NCBI RefSeq assembly: GCF_009807095.1
Contig: NZ_WUCC01000004.1
Coordinates: 186,001-250,000 of the forward strand
Direction: 5' to 3'
DNA length: 64,000 bases
Source: Rathayibacter sp. VKM Ac-2754
GTDB lineage: Bacteria; Actinomycetota; Actinomycetes; Actinomycetales; Microbacteriaceae
The notes below the pieces were generated by a model. That model saw only the letters and a list, made by a program, of their open reading frames with translations. It did not search any database and was not told the DNA's origin. Position numbers and translations under genes: made by a program. Numbering within the stretch: position 1 is the stretch's first letter; the number at the start of each line of letters is the position of its first letter. Below are positions 1-7,486 of the stretch, piece by piece.

Positions 1-78
1 GCTGGCATGTCGGCTCCGGTGGCGAGGGGTGGCGTGAGGTGGCGAGTGGGATGGCGGGGGCGGACGCGGGTGGTCCGC

Positions 79-990
79 TCAGACCCGGTGCGTCTGCTCC
101 GGGAACTCCTCCGGCTCGCACTGGATCGTCGCGTGGTCGATGCCATGATCCTCCCGCAGAACCGTCAGCACCGCGCTGAGCGCCGTGCGGTAGTCGGCGT
201 CGGGCGCGACCACGATGTGGCCGCTCGCGCTCTCCATGCCGGAGGTGATCGTCCAGACGTGCAGGTCGTGCAGCGCGAGCACGCCGGGCACCGCGCAGAC
301 GTCGCGCTCGACCGCGTCGAGGTCGATGTGCGGCGGCGCCGACTCCATCAGGATGCCCAGCGCCTGGCGGGTGAGCGACCAGGTGCGCGGCAGGATCAGC
401 AGCCCGATCAGCACGCCCACGATCGGGTCGGCCCACGCCCAGCCGGTCGTGAGGAGCAGGATCGCCGCGACGATGACGCCGACCGAGCCGAGGGCGTCGC
501 CGAGGACCTCGAGGGAGGCTCCGCGGAGGGTGATGCTCTCCTTCGCGCCGGCCGAGAGCAGGCGGAAGCTGACGAGGTTGATCAGCAGACCGATGATCGC
601 GGTGATCAGGAGGGGGAGTCCGGGGACCGCGGGCGGCTCGGCGAAGCGGCGCACCGCCTCCACGATCACGAATCCTGCTACGGCGAAGAGCAGGAGCCCG
701 TTGGCGAGCGCGGCGAGCACCTCGAGGCGGTAGGAGCCGTAGGTGCGGCCCTTCGCGGCGGGGCGGGCGGCGAGCGAGATCGCGGCGAGCGACATCCCGA
801 GGGCGATGACGTCGGTGCCCATGTGCGCGGCGTCCGAGATGAGGGCGAGGGAGCCGGTGCTGAAGCCGACGACGAACTCGACGATCATGTACGCCGCGGT
901 GAGGGCGAACGCGATGACGAGGGGCCGCCGGTGGCGCGACGCGGCGGATCCGGCGTGACCGCCGACTCCGTGCGAGTGTCCTGCACCCAT
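79..990 (-). CDS. Cation diffusion facilitator (CDF) metal exporter, CzcD/ZitB-like
   Basis: This 303-residue membrane protein probably exports Zn(II) or a related divalent cation in exchange for protons. The start is the ATG at 990, preceded by AGAGGAG. The N-terminus is His-rich (GAGHSHGVGGH). Six hydrophobic segments follow. The transport-site signature SDAAHMGTD (HxxxD) lies in the second helix and LEVLGDALGS, the CzcD-type version of the second metal-site helix, in the fifth. The soluble C-terminal domain carries HDLHVWTITSGMESASGHI, as expected for the CDF cytosolic dimerisation domain. A row of TGAACA/TGTTCA half-sites lies 15-36 bases upstream, so the gene is probably metal-controlled. 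The family call is firm; the exact metal is not readable from sequence. Confidence 0.93.
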   Translation of the reverse strand: MGAGHSHGVGGHAGSAASRHRRPLVIAFALTAAYMIVEFVVGFSTGSLALISDAAHMGTDVIALGMSLAAISLAARPAAKGRTYGSYRLEVLAALANGLLLFAVAGFVIVEAVRRFAEPPAVPGLPLLITAIIGLLINLVSFRLLSAGAKESITLRGASLEVLGDALGSVGVIVAAILLLTTGWAWADPIVGVLIGLLILPRTWSLTRQALGILMESAPPHIDLDAVERDVCAVPGVLALHDLHVWTITSGMESASGHIVVAPDADYRTALSAVLTVLREDHGIDHATIQCEPEEFPEQTHRV

Positions 991-1004
991 GGCTACCGCT
1001 CCTC

Positions 1005-1026
1005 TGAACACTTGTTCATATGAACA
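1005..1026. promoter_or_regulatory. Palindromic operator in front of the CDF gene
   Basis: Three hexamer half-sites in alternating orientation sit here: TGAACA at 1005-1010, TGTTCA at 1013-1018 and TGAACA at 1021-1026, with two-base spacers. Each neighbouring pair forms a perfect 14-base palindrome. ArsR/SmtB metal-sensing repressors commonly bind inverted repeats of this TGAACA type, so metal-dependent repression of the downstream exporter is the likely role (inference). Confidence 0.6.
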
Positions 1027-1059
1027 GTCTTGCACACTATGGCGCTCGCCACCCCTCGA

Positions 1060-1268
1060 AAGTTGCGGTAGTCGGACGCGACTACCGCAACTTCTGAGGA
1101 ATGGGCGGGCCTCGCGGCCGCACGCGCGTCCAGTGCGCAGGAGTTGTCGTACTCGGCGCTCGAGTCCGACGACTCTCGCGGACTGGGCGTCGCGGGGCGA
1201 GCGCTGACGACGGCCCGGCCGGCGAGTACGCAGAAGTTGCGGTACTCGGTGGTCGACTACCGCAACTT
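1060..1268. repeat. Cluster of three hairpin repeats (GTTGCGGTA family)
   Basis: Three inverted repeats lie in the gap between the CDF gene and the next gene. The first (1060-1093) has a perfect 15-base stem built on AAGTTGCGGTAGTCG with a 4-base loop. The second (about 1143-1177) is a variant with GTTGTCG/CGACGAC arms. The third (1234-1268) has an 11-base stem AAGTTGCGGTA. The same two variants recur side by side at 54227-54344, so this is a dispersed family rather than a single terminator. Confidence 0.75.
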
Positions 1269-1303
1269 TCGCGGAGTGGGCGTCGGAGGGAGGGCCCGCG
1301 CGG

Positions 1304-1792
1304 TCAGGGCACCGGGTCGGAGTGCGGCGCGTCCGAGTCCCAGATCGTCTGCAGCGGGTCCTCGGTGTCGTCGCCGACGAGGTGCACGCCCCGGCGGCGC
1401 GCGGCCTCGGCGGCGGTGATCTCGCCCAGGTGCTCGGAGGCGCGGATCGCGGCGGACGCGCCTCCGTCGCGGGTGAGGAACGGGTCGGAGGGCGTCGCGA
1501 AGCGGAAGCCGTCGCGCGGATCGAACGGGTGCGCGACGACGCCCGTGACATCGGGTGACGAGGCGAGCAGAGCCATCGTGACGCGATCGGCGGCGCGCCA
1601 GGCGGTGACGGAGGAGCGGCGCTCGACGCCTATCGATCCGTGCGGAGTCGACACGGTCAGCCGCTCGATCTCGGGGAGGAGGCGGAGGATCCTCACGGCC
1701 GCCTCGAGCGTCTCGGGCAGCACCTGCTCGAACGCCCCCGAGAAGACGGGGACCCATTCCTCCACCGGGAGGCGACTGCGCCACTGATCCAT
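1304..1792 (-). CDS. Conserved-looking protein of unknown function (162 aa)
   Basis: I do not recognise this 162-residue protein. The reading frame is well filled and has protein-like composition (MDQWRSRLPVEEWVPVFSGA at the start), with no signal peptide and no membrane segment, so it is probably cytoplasmic. Residues of roughly 70-110 contain VTGVVAHPFDPRDGFRFATPSD, and the C-terminus is acidic (DDTEDPLQTIWDSD). It stands alone, between a hairpin cluster and the intergenic region upstream of the reverse transcriptase. A role cannot be assigned. Confidence 0.65.
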   Translation of the reverse strand: MDQWRSRLPVEEWVPVFSGAFEQVLPETLEAAVRILRLLPEIERLTVSTPHGSIGVERRSSVTAWRAADRVTMALLASSPDVTGVVAHPFDPRDGFRFATPSDPFLTRDGGASAAIRASEHLGEITAAEAARRRGVHLVGDDTEDPLQTIWDSDAPHSDPVP

Positions 1793-2039
1793 CGTGGGTC
1801 CTCTTCTCGGGAGGCTCGCTCATCGGGGCGCCGGCACCGGGGTCAAGGGTGGGTCAGTGGGAGTGACTGCTGCCAGATTACCGCTCGTGCCCGGCGGATG
1901 GGGGGTCTGCGTCGACCGATTCCCGAACGTCGATCGGCGATGACCGCTCCTCCGGGCGACCTGTCGAGAAGTGCGGGCGAAGAGCTGCGCGGAGCGCGGG
2001 CGGTCGCCTGCGGCGTGATGCCTGGTCGGTCTGCGTGCC

Positions 2040-2120
2040 CCGGGGTGACCCCGGAGAGGACGGTGCGGCTCGCGCCCCGTCCGCCTCGCCCGGAGGGGCG
2101 ATCGGCCTCAGCCTAGGCTG
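2040..2120 (+). other. Structured GC-rich region upstream of the reverse transcriptase
   Basis: The 357-base gap between 1793 and 2149 has no convincing gene but contains several hairpins in its last third: CCGGGG/CCCCGG (2040-2045 with 2049-2054), GGACGG/CCGTCC (2058-2063 with 2077-2082) and a perfect 12-base palindrome CAGCCTAGGCTG (2109-2120). The palindrome includes a possible -10 box TAGGCT. Retron RTs usually have their msr-msd RNA just upstream on the same strand, so this is where such an RNA would be expected, but I could not identify clear a1/a2 flanking repeats. Confidence 0.35.
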
Positions 2121-2149
2121 GACGGCGTCCGAGGGGTGGGGAGGGCGCC

Positions 2150-3454
2150 GTGCGGGGTCGGGACGTGCTCGTCGAGACGCTCGCGCACGCGTTCCTCGGG
2201 GCGGAGTGGACGCGCGACTCGCTGCGCGCCGCCGCCGCCGACTCCCTCGGCTTTCGCCGCCGCTGGCTCGGGCCGCTGATCACCGGGGTGCTCGTCGCGT
2301 TCCCGCATCCGCCGGTCGACGCGCCCCGCGAGCTCGCCCGCTGCATCGCCGGCCTGCTGCCGGAGCGCGCGCAGCCGGTGGTCGTCCACCTCGCGCCGGT
2401 CGCGGCGCGGGCGGTCGCGGGAGCCTCTCCGGTGCCGCTGATCGACGGGCGGAACGACCTCGCGCGGCTCCTCGGGATCGCTCCGGCGCAGCTCGACGGC
2501 TTCGCCGACCTCGGCGGCTGGAACCGGCGCGCCCCCGACGGCGCTCTGCAGCACTACGACCACGTCTGGCGGGTTCGTCCGGGGCGCGCGCCGCGGCTGC
2601 TGGAGGTGCCGAGGTCGCGGCTGAAGGCGGTGCAGCGCAGCGTGCTCGACGAGATCGTCGGTCTGGCGCCCGTGCACCCGGCGGCCCACGGCTTCGTGCC
2701 CGGGCGCAGCGCCGTCAGCGGGGCGCAGGTGCACGCGGGCTCGGCGATGGTCGTGACCCTCGATCTGCAGCGCTTCTTCGCGCAGGTGACGGCGCCGCGG
2801 ATCTTCGGGCTGCTCCGCGGCGAGGGGATGACGGAGGCGGTCGCGTACGCGCTCACCGGGCTGTGCACGCACGCGGTGCCGATCGCGGTGCTGCGGAGGA
2901 TGCCCGGCGGCGGAGACGTCGACGAGCGCGCGGCGCTGCGCCGGTCGCTGACGCTGCCGCACCTCCCGCAGGGCGCGCCGACGTCGCCGGCGCTGGCGAA
3001 CCTCGCGCTCCGGCGGCTCGACGCGCGGCTCACCGGCTACGCCGAGGCCGCGGGCGCCCGCTACACGCGCTACGCCGACGACCTCGCGTTCAGCGGTGGG
3101 GAGCGCTTCGCGCGGCGGGCGGAGGCGTTCGCCCGCGGCGCCGAGCGGATCGTCGCCGACTCGGGCTACGCGGTGAACCCGCGCAAGACGCGCCTCCGCT
3201 CGGCGTCGGTGCGGCAGAGCGTCACTGGAGTCGTGGTCAACGCGCGCCCGAACGTGCGGCGCGCCGACGTCGACCGGCTGCACGCGATCCTGCACAACTG
3301 CGTCGTGCACGGGCCGGCGGGCCAGAACCGCGCGGGCGTGCCCGACTTCGGCGCGCACCTGCTCGGGCGGATCGCCTGGGTGGCGTCGGTGAACCCGGCG
3401 CGGGGCGCGACGCTGCGGGCGCTGTTCGACGCGGTCGACTGGTCGCGGGGGTGA
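2150..3454 (+). CDS. Retron-type reverse transcriptase
   Basis: This 434-residue protein is an RNA-directed DNA polymerase. The start is GTG at 2150 after GGGGAGGG. The first 130 residues are an extension without a motif I know. The RT core follows: LDLQRFF with the first catalytic Asp at about 205, LPQGAPTSPALANL (RT domain 4, about 271-285), YADD at 308-311 with both catalytic Asp, NPRKTRL (about 344-350) and VTGVVVN at about 358. GAQVHAG just before LDLQRFF corresponds to the retron NAXXH element with N changed to G, and VTG is the retron region-Y triplet. The C-terminus (LHAILHN...LLGRIAWVASVNP) fits the retron thumb. No maturase, endonuclease or integrase domain is visible, and no effector gene is adjacent. 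Confidence 0.88.
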   Translation: MRGRDVLVETLAHAFLGAEWTRDSLRAAAADSLGFRRRWLGPLITGVLVAFPHPPVDAPRELARCIAGLLPERAQPVVVHLAPVAARAVAGASPVPLIDGRNDLARLLGIAPAQLDGFADLGGWNRRAPDGALQHYDHVWRVRPGRAPRLLEVPRSRLKAVQRSVLDEIVGLAPVHPAAHGFVPGRSAVSGAQVHAGSAMVVTLDLQRFFAQVTAPRIFGLLRGEGMTEAVAYALTGLCTHAVPIAVLRRMPGGGDVDERAALRRSLTLPHLPQGAPTSPALANLALRRLDARLTGYAEAAGARYTRYADDLAFSGGERFARRAEAFARGAERIVADSGYAVNPRKTRLRSASVRQSVTGVVVNARPNVRRADVDRLHAILHNCVVHGPAGQNRAGVPDFGAHLLGRIAWVASVNPARGATLRALFDAVDWSRG

Positions 3455-3465
3455 GCGGAGTAGTC

Positions 3466-3592
3466 ATGCTGGTCGAGTAGCCCCGCAGGGGCGTATCGAG
3501 ACCTACCAGCTTCAGCAGACCAGGCTTCAGCCCTGCCCTTCTGACGGACGTGGATCTCGATACGCCCGCTGCGCGGGCTACTCGATCAGCAT
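3466..3592. repeat. Inverted-repeat pair of the GTCGAGTAGCC family
   Basis: Two opposed copies of a dispersed element (GGTCGAGTAGCC...GGCGTATCGAGACC and its complement) bracket about 40 unrelated bases, giving a 127-base inverted structure that begins CATGCTGGTCGAGTAG and ends CTACTCGATCAGCATG. Copies also occur near 26466, 38752, 40755-41008 and 47541-48047. It follows the RT stop codon by about 12 bases. Confidence 0.8.
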
Positions 3593-3653
3593 GAAGGGCG
3601 GCCGGCCCCGCAGGTCCCCTCGCGCAGGCCGGCCGGCGGAGGAGGATGAGGGG

Positions 3654-4103
3654 ATGAGGCGGGCGGGCGCAGGAGCGGCGGTGGCGGGGGTGCTGCTGCT
3701 CAGCGGCTGTGCGGCGCCCGCGGCCTGCACGGCCGTCGGCTGGAGCACCTCGCTGGCGATCACGGTCTCGGGCCCGGGGCGCACCTCCGTCGCCGATGTG
3801 CGGATCTGCGCTGGCGGCGTGTGCTCGCGCCCGAGCGACCTCGCCTCCGACGGCGCACTGTCCTTCCCCGTGCTGCACAGCAGCGACGACCGATGGGTGT
3901 TCGACCTCGGGATGGAGTCGCCCGACCCGATCGCGGTCACCCTGCTCGACCGGCAGGGCGAGGTGCTGCTCACCCGCGAGCAGCTGATCGACTGGACGTT
4001 CGTCGACGAGCCGAACGGGCCGGGCTGCGGGCGGCGGGCCGAGTCGAAGGAGCTCTCGATCCAGGCGCCGGAGCCGCGCGGCTCGGTGTTCGGGACGCGC
4101 TGA
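3654..4103 (+). CDS. Small secreted lipoprotein of unknown function
   Basis: The 149-residue product begins MRRAGAGAAVAGVLLLSGC, a short lipoprotein signal peptide with lipobox LLSGC, so it should be lipid-anchored to the outer face of the membrane. The ATG at 3654 follows GGAGGATGAGG; an upstream in-frame ATG at 3591 lies inside a repeat and would disrupt the signal. The mature part has several Cys (PAACTAVGW, VRICAGGVC, GPGCG), which may form disulfides. The fold looks like a small beta-rich domain. No family was recognised. Confidence 0.72.
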   Translation: MRRAGAGAAVAGVLLLSGCAAPAACTAVGWSTSLAITVSGPGRTSVADVRICAGGVCSRPSDLASDGALSFPVLHSSDDRWVFDLGMESPDPIAVTLLDRQGEVLLTREQLIDWTFVDEPNGPGCGRRAESKELSIQAPEPRGSVFGTR

Positions 4104-4236
4104 CCCGCGCCGCCGCCGACCCCGCTGCGGGCGCGCCCCACCTCCGACCGACCGGCTGCTAGGGTCGCGGCGATCCTGCCGACAGGCATCGGGGCGCACT
4201 CCGCCCGCACTCCCGTACCGACGCGAAGGCCACACC

Positions 4237-5571
4237 ATGCCCGTGACGCTCCCCGCCCCGAGAACGATCGACCCCTCCTCCGTGCCCGTGCTGCGCTGGG
4301 GGATCATCGGCACCGGCATCGCCGACCAGTTCGTGGGTGCCCTGCACGTCCGCTCGACGCAGCGCGCGGTCGCCGTGACCGCCCGCGACGCCGAGAAGAC
4401 CCGCGAGTTCGCCGAGCGGCACGGGATCCCGACGATCCACGACTCGGTCGAGGCGCTCGTCTCCGATCCCGGCGTCGACGTCGTCTACGTCTCGACTCCG
4501 CACCCGCTGCACCGCAGCCAGGCGCTCGCCGCGATCGCGGCCGGCAAGCACGTGCTGATCGAGAAGCCGATCGCGATGTCGGCCGAGGAGGCGCGCGAGA
4601 TCACCGAGGCGGGTTGCGCCGCCGGGGTCCTGGTGATGGAGGCGATGTGGGCGCGCTACCTGCCGCAGGCCGACGTCATCCGCCAGGTCGTCGAGAGCGG
4701 GGTGCTCGGCGAGCTGCGCCTGGTGCGCGCCGACTTCGGCTTCTCGATCCCGTTCGACCCCGAGAGCCGGCTCTGGAACGCCTCCCTCGGCGGCGGCGCC
4801 CTGCTCGACGCGGGCGTCTACCCGATCTCGTTCGCCTCGTCGGTGATCGGCGCCCCCTCGCGGGTGAGCGCGGCCGGCGCGACGCATCCCGAGACCGGCG
4901 TCGACTCGCGGGCCGACCTCCTCCTCAGCACCGAGGCGGGCCCGCAGGCCCTGCTGTCGACCTCGCTCGAGACCTCGCTGCCGGTCGAGGCGATGATCCT
5001 CGGCTCCGAGGGTCGCCTCGCAGTGCACAGCCCCTTCTTCGGCCCGAGCGGGCTGACGCTGACCCTCGGCAGCCTGAGCTCGGCGCAGGAGTCGGACACC
5101 TGGATCGACGACGGACCCTGGCCGTACGGCAACCTGGCGTTCCAGGCGACGGCGTTCGCGTCGTACGTCGCGCAGGGGCTGCTCGAGTCGCCGCTGCACC
5201 CGCACCACGAGGTGGTGTCGGTGATGGAGACGATCGACGAGGCGCGGCGCCAGATCGCCGGAGCCTCGGGTGCGGTGCAGCACACCGTCGCGTTCTCGCT
5301 CGTGCACGAGACGGGGTCGGCGGCGGAGGCGGAGTTCCTCTCCCACGCGCGGCGGACGCTGTCGGCGATCCCCGGGGTGACCGACTTCACCGTCAATCGG
5401 CAGGTCAGCGCGAAGAGCGCGCTCGACTGGCAGTTCTCGATGGTGTTCGCCGACCGGGCGGCGTTCGCGGCGTACGACGCGCACCCCGACCACGTCGAGT
5501 TCGTGCAGTCGCGCTGGGTGCCCGAGGTGGCCGAGTTCCAGGAGAACGACTTCGAGGTGCTGCCGGGCTGA
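4237..5571 (+). CDS. Gfo/Idh/MocA oxidoreductase fused to a C-terminal Dabb domain
   Basis: The first 345 residues form an NAD(P)-dependent sugar or inositol oxidoreductase. The Rossmann motif is GIIGTGIAD (about 23-31), followed by VYVSTPHPLHRS and the family hallmark GKHVLIEKPIAM with the catalytic Lys. The substrate domain contains LGGGALLDAGVYPISFA. From about residue 350 (VQHTVAFSLVHE) to the end (FVQSRWVPEVAEFQENDFEVL), the sequence matches the Dabb (stress-responsive alpha/beta barrel, dimeric ferredoxin-like) domain. The two parts are in one uninterrupted frame. A TAGGGT -10-like box lies at 4160-4165, about 70 bases upstream of the ATG. The substrate is unknown. Confidence 0.9.
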   Translation: MPVTLPAPRTIDPSSVPVLRWGIIGTGIADQFVGALHVRSTQRAVAVTARDAEKTREFAERHGIPTIHDSVEALVSDPGVDVVYVSTPHPLHRSQALAAIAAGKHVLIEKPIAMSAEEAREITEAGCAAGVLVMEAMWARYLPQADVIRQVVESGVLGELRLVRADFGFSIPFDPESRLWNASLGGGALLDAGVYPISFASSVIGAPSRVSAAGATHPETGVDSRADLLLSTEAGPQALLSTSLETSLPVEAMILGSEGRLAVHSPFFGPSGLTLTLGSLSSAQESDTWIDDGPWPYGNLAFQATAFASYVAQGLLESPLHPHHEVVSVMETIDEARRQIAGASGAVQHTVAFSLVHETGSAAEAEFLSHARRTLSAIPGVTDFTVNRQVSAKSALDWQFSMVFADRAAFAAYDAHPDHVEFVQSRWVPEVAEFQENDFEVLPG

Positions 5572-5579
5572 CGTCGGGG

Positions 5580-5816
5580 GCACGTTCGGCTCGTGGAATC
5601 GGCTCGGGCTCGCGGAATCCGTCGATTCCTGCGAGCCCGACGCGGTTTCACGAGCCGAGGGTCGGCCGGAGGTGCCTTCGGCTCGTGGAATCCGGTTCGG
5701 CTCGTGGGATCCGGTTCGGCTCGTGGGATCCGGTTCGGCTCGTCGGATCCGGCCTTTTCCGCGAGCCGAACGTGGTTCTGCGAGCCGAACGTGGTCTCGC
5801 GAGCCGGAGGTGCTGC
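5580..5816. repeat. Array of TTCGGCTCG/CGAGCCGAA repeats
   Basis: About 235 bases are built from repeated TTCGGCTCGTGGGATCCGG-type units followed by inverted CGAGCCGAACGTGG units, so the single strand can fold into long hairpins. Related arrays occur at 55343-55562 and 58088-58180. The gap 5572-6091 contains only these repeats and the hairpin at 5866-5935; no gene is seen in it. Confidence 0.75.
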
Positions 5817-5865
5817 GGAGGCGCGCGGGAGGGGCATCGCGGCGCGGGTTCGAGGGCGTTCGGCT

Positions 5866-5935
5866 GCACAACTAAGGCTGAATCGGGCGTCCTCTCGGAT
5901 TTTGGGCAGTTCGGCGGATTCAGCCTTAGTTGTGC
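5866..5935. repeat. Perfect 19-base inverted repeat with 32-base loop
   Basis: The left arm at 5866-5884 (GCACAACTAAGGCTGAATC) is perfectly complementary to the right arm at 5917-5935. The arms are less GC-rich than the surroundings. The element at 41515-41589 has the same design (arms starting GTGCACAAC, 31-base loop). There is no T-run, so it is not a typical intrinsic terminator. Confidence 0.8.
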
Positions 5936-6091
5936 GCACCTTCGACGCCGGACGGGCGCCGCGGCGGCCGTGCGGGCTGGGCGCGGCACCTCCGGCTCGC
6001 GGAACGGACGCCCGGCTCGCAGAACGCGCCGATCCCTGGGAGCCTGGGCTGACCCCGCACGGCGCGGGCACCCGACTCCGAAGGCCCAGCG

Positions 6092-7282
6092 ATGCGCATC
6101 CTCACCTGCCTGCACACCATGGAGGTCGGCGGCAGCCAGATCAACGGCATCGAGCTCGCCGGACGGATGGCGGCGCTCGGCCACGAGGCCGTGGTCTACG
6201 GTCCGCGCGGCGACCTGACGCCGTTCGTCGCCGAGCTCGGGCTCGACTGGGAGGAGGCGCCCGAGAAGGGGCCGCACGTGTCGGCGCGCAGCATGGCGCG
6301 CCTCCGACGCATCGTGCGGGAGCGCGGCATCGACCTCATCCACGCCTACGAGTGGGCGCCGACCCTCGACGCGGCCTTCGGGCCGTACCTGATCGACGGG
6401 GTGCCGGTGGTCACCACGGTGCTGTCGCCCGAGGTGCCCGACTTCGTGCCGACCGTGTTCCCGATGATCGTCGGGGTCGTCGAGCTGCTCGAGGAGGAGC
6501 GCGCGCGGCGCAGCGACCTGCACCTGATCGAGCCGCCCGTCGACACCGAGCTGAACGCACCGGTGGCGGACGTGACGGAACTCCGAGCGCGGTTCGACAT
6601 CGCACCCGACGAGATCGCGGTGGTGACCGTCGCGCGACTGGTCGCCGACCTCAAACGGGAGGGGATCCTCGCCGCGATCGAGGCGGTCGGGCGGATCGGC
6701 GACGAGCACCGCCTCCGTCTCGTGATCGTCGGCGACGGAGCGGTGCGCGGCGAGCTGCAGGCGGCGGCCGACCGGGTGAACGCGGGGCGCTCGCGCCGGC
6801 TGGTCACCCTCACCGGGCAGATGCTCGACCCGCGCGACGCCTACGCCGCGGCCGACATCGTGCTCGGCATGGGCAGCAGCGCGCTGCGGGGGATGGCGTT
6901 CGCGAAGCCGCTCGTGGTGCAGGGCGAGAAGGCGTTCTGGCGGCTGCTGACTCCGGAGTCGCTGCCCTTCTTCCTCGAGGGCGGCTGGTACTCGCTCGGC
7001 GACGGGGTCGACGGGGCGGGGCGGCTGGCCGGGATCCTGGGGCCGCTCGCGGGCGACGCAGAGCTGCGGCGGAGTCTCGGTGAGCTCGGGCGCGAGGTGG
7101 TCGTCGAGCGGTTCAGCCTCGCGGCGGCGGCGCTCCGGCAGGCGGCGATCTACGAGCAGGCGGTGGCGGGGCGGGTGCCGGTGCGCGTGCGGGCTCGGGC
7201 GCTGGCGCGGCCGGCGGTGCGGTACGCGGCGTATCGCGCGTATCTGCTGCGGGAGCGGGTGCGGAGGCTCGTGCGGCGCTGA
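6092..7282 (+). CDS. Glycosyltransferase, GT4-like
   Basis: This 396-residue cytoplasmic protein has the two-Rossmann GT-B layout. The N-terminal half starts MRILTCLHTMEVGGSQ, with the GGSQ loop typical of GT4 acceptor domains, and the C-terminal half has VVTVARLVADLKREGIL and LVIVGDGAVRGELQ, the GT4 donor-binding region. In place of the usual ExxxxxxxE motif it reads GMGSSALRGMAFAKPLVV, so the two conserved Glu appear to be missing. It ends in an Arg-rich tail (RVRRLVRR) that may contact membrane lipid. It probably adds a sugar to a surface glycan; donor and acceptor are unknown. Confidence 0.82.
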   Translation: MRILTCLHTMEVGGSQINGIELAGRMAALGHEAVVYGPRGDLTPFVAELGLDWEEAPEKGPHVSARSMARLRRIVRERGIDLIHAYEWAPTLDAAFGPYLIDGVPVVTTVLSPEVPDFVPTVFPMIVGVVELLEEERARRSDLHLIEPPVDTELNAPVADVTELRARFDIAPDEIAVVTVARLVADLKREGILAAIEAVGRIGDEHRLRLVIVGDGAVRGELQAAADRVNAGRSRRLVTLTGQMLDPRDAYAAADIVLGMGSSALRGMAFAKPLVVQGEKAFWRLLTPESLPFFLEGGWYSLGDGVDGAGRLAGILGPLAGDAELRRSLGELGREVVVERFSLAAAALRQAAIYEQAVAGRVPVRVRARALARPAVRYAAYRAYLLRERVRRLVRR

Positions 7283-7313
7283 CAGCCGTGGACTGGCGAT
7301 GGTCGACGGCTGT
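7282..7313 (+). terminator. Hairpin just after the glycosyltransferase gene
   Basis: ACAGCCGT (7282-7289) and ACGGCTGT (7306-7313) form an 8-base stem that starts at the stop codon. No T-run follows, as is common in actinobacteria. It would separate the glycosyltransferase transcript from the giant surface-protein gene downstream. Confidence 0.4.
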
Positions 7314-7486
7314 GGGGACGTGATGTCTCGTTCTGAGAAGGCGACGTCTCGCGCCATTAGTATCTGACTGCGCTGGCCGGATTCGGAGCGGATCCACAGG
7401 TTGGGGCCGCGAACCAGGGAGCGCGGGTCTGCGTGCACCGGGGCCACTTCTGGCTCGGGCCTGTGCCCTCGGACGAAAGACCAACG

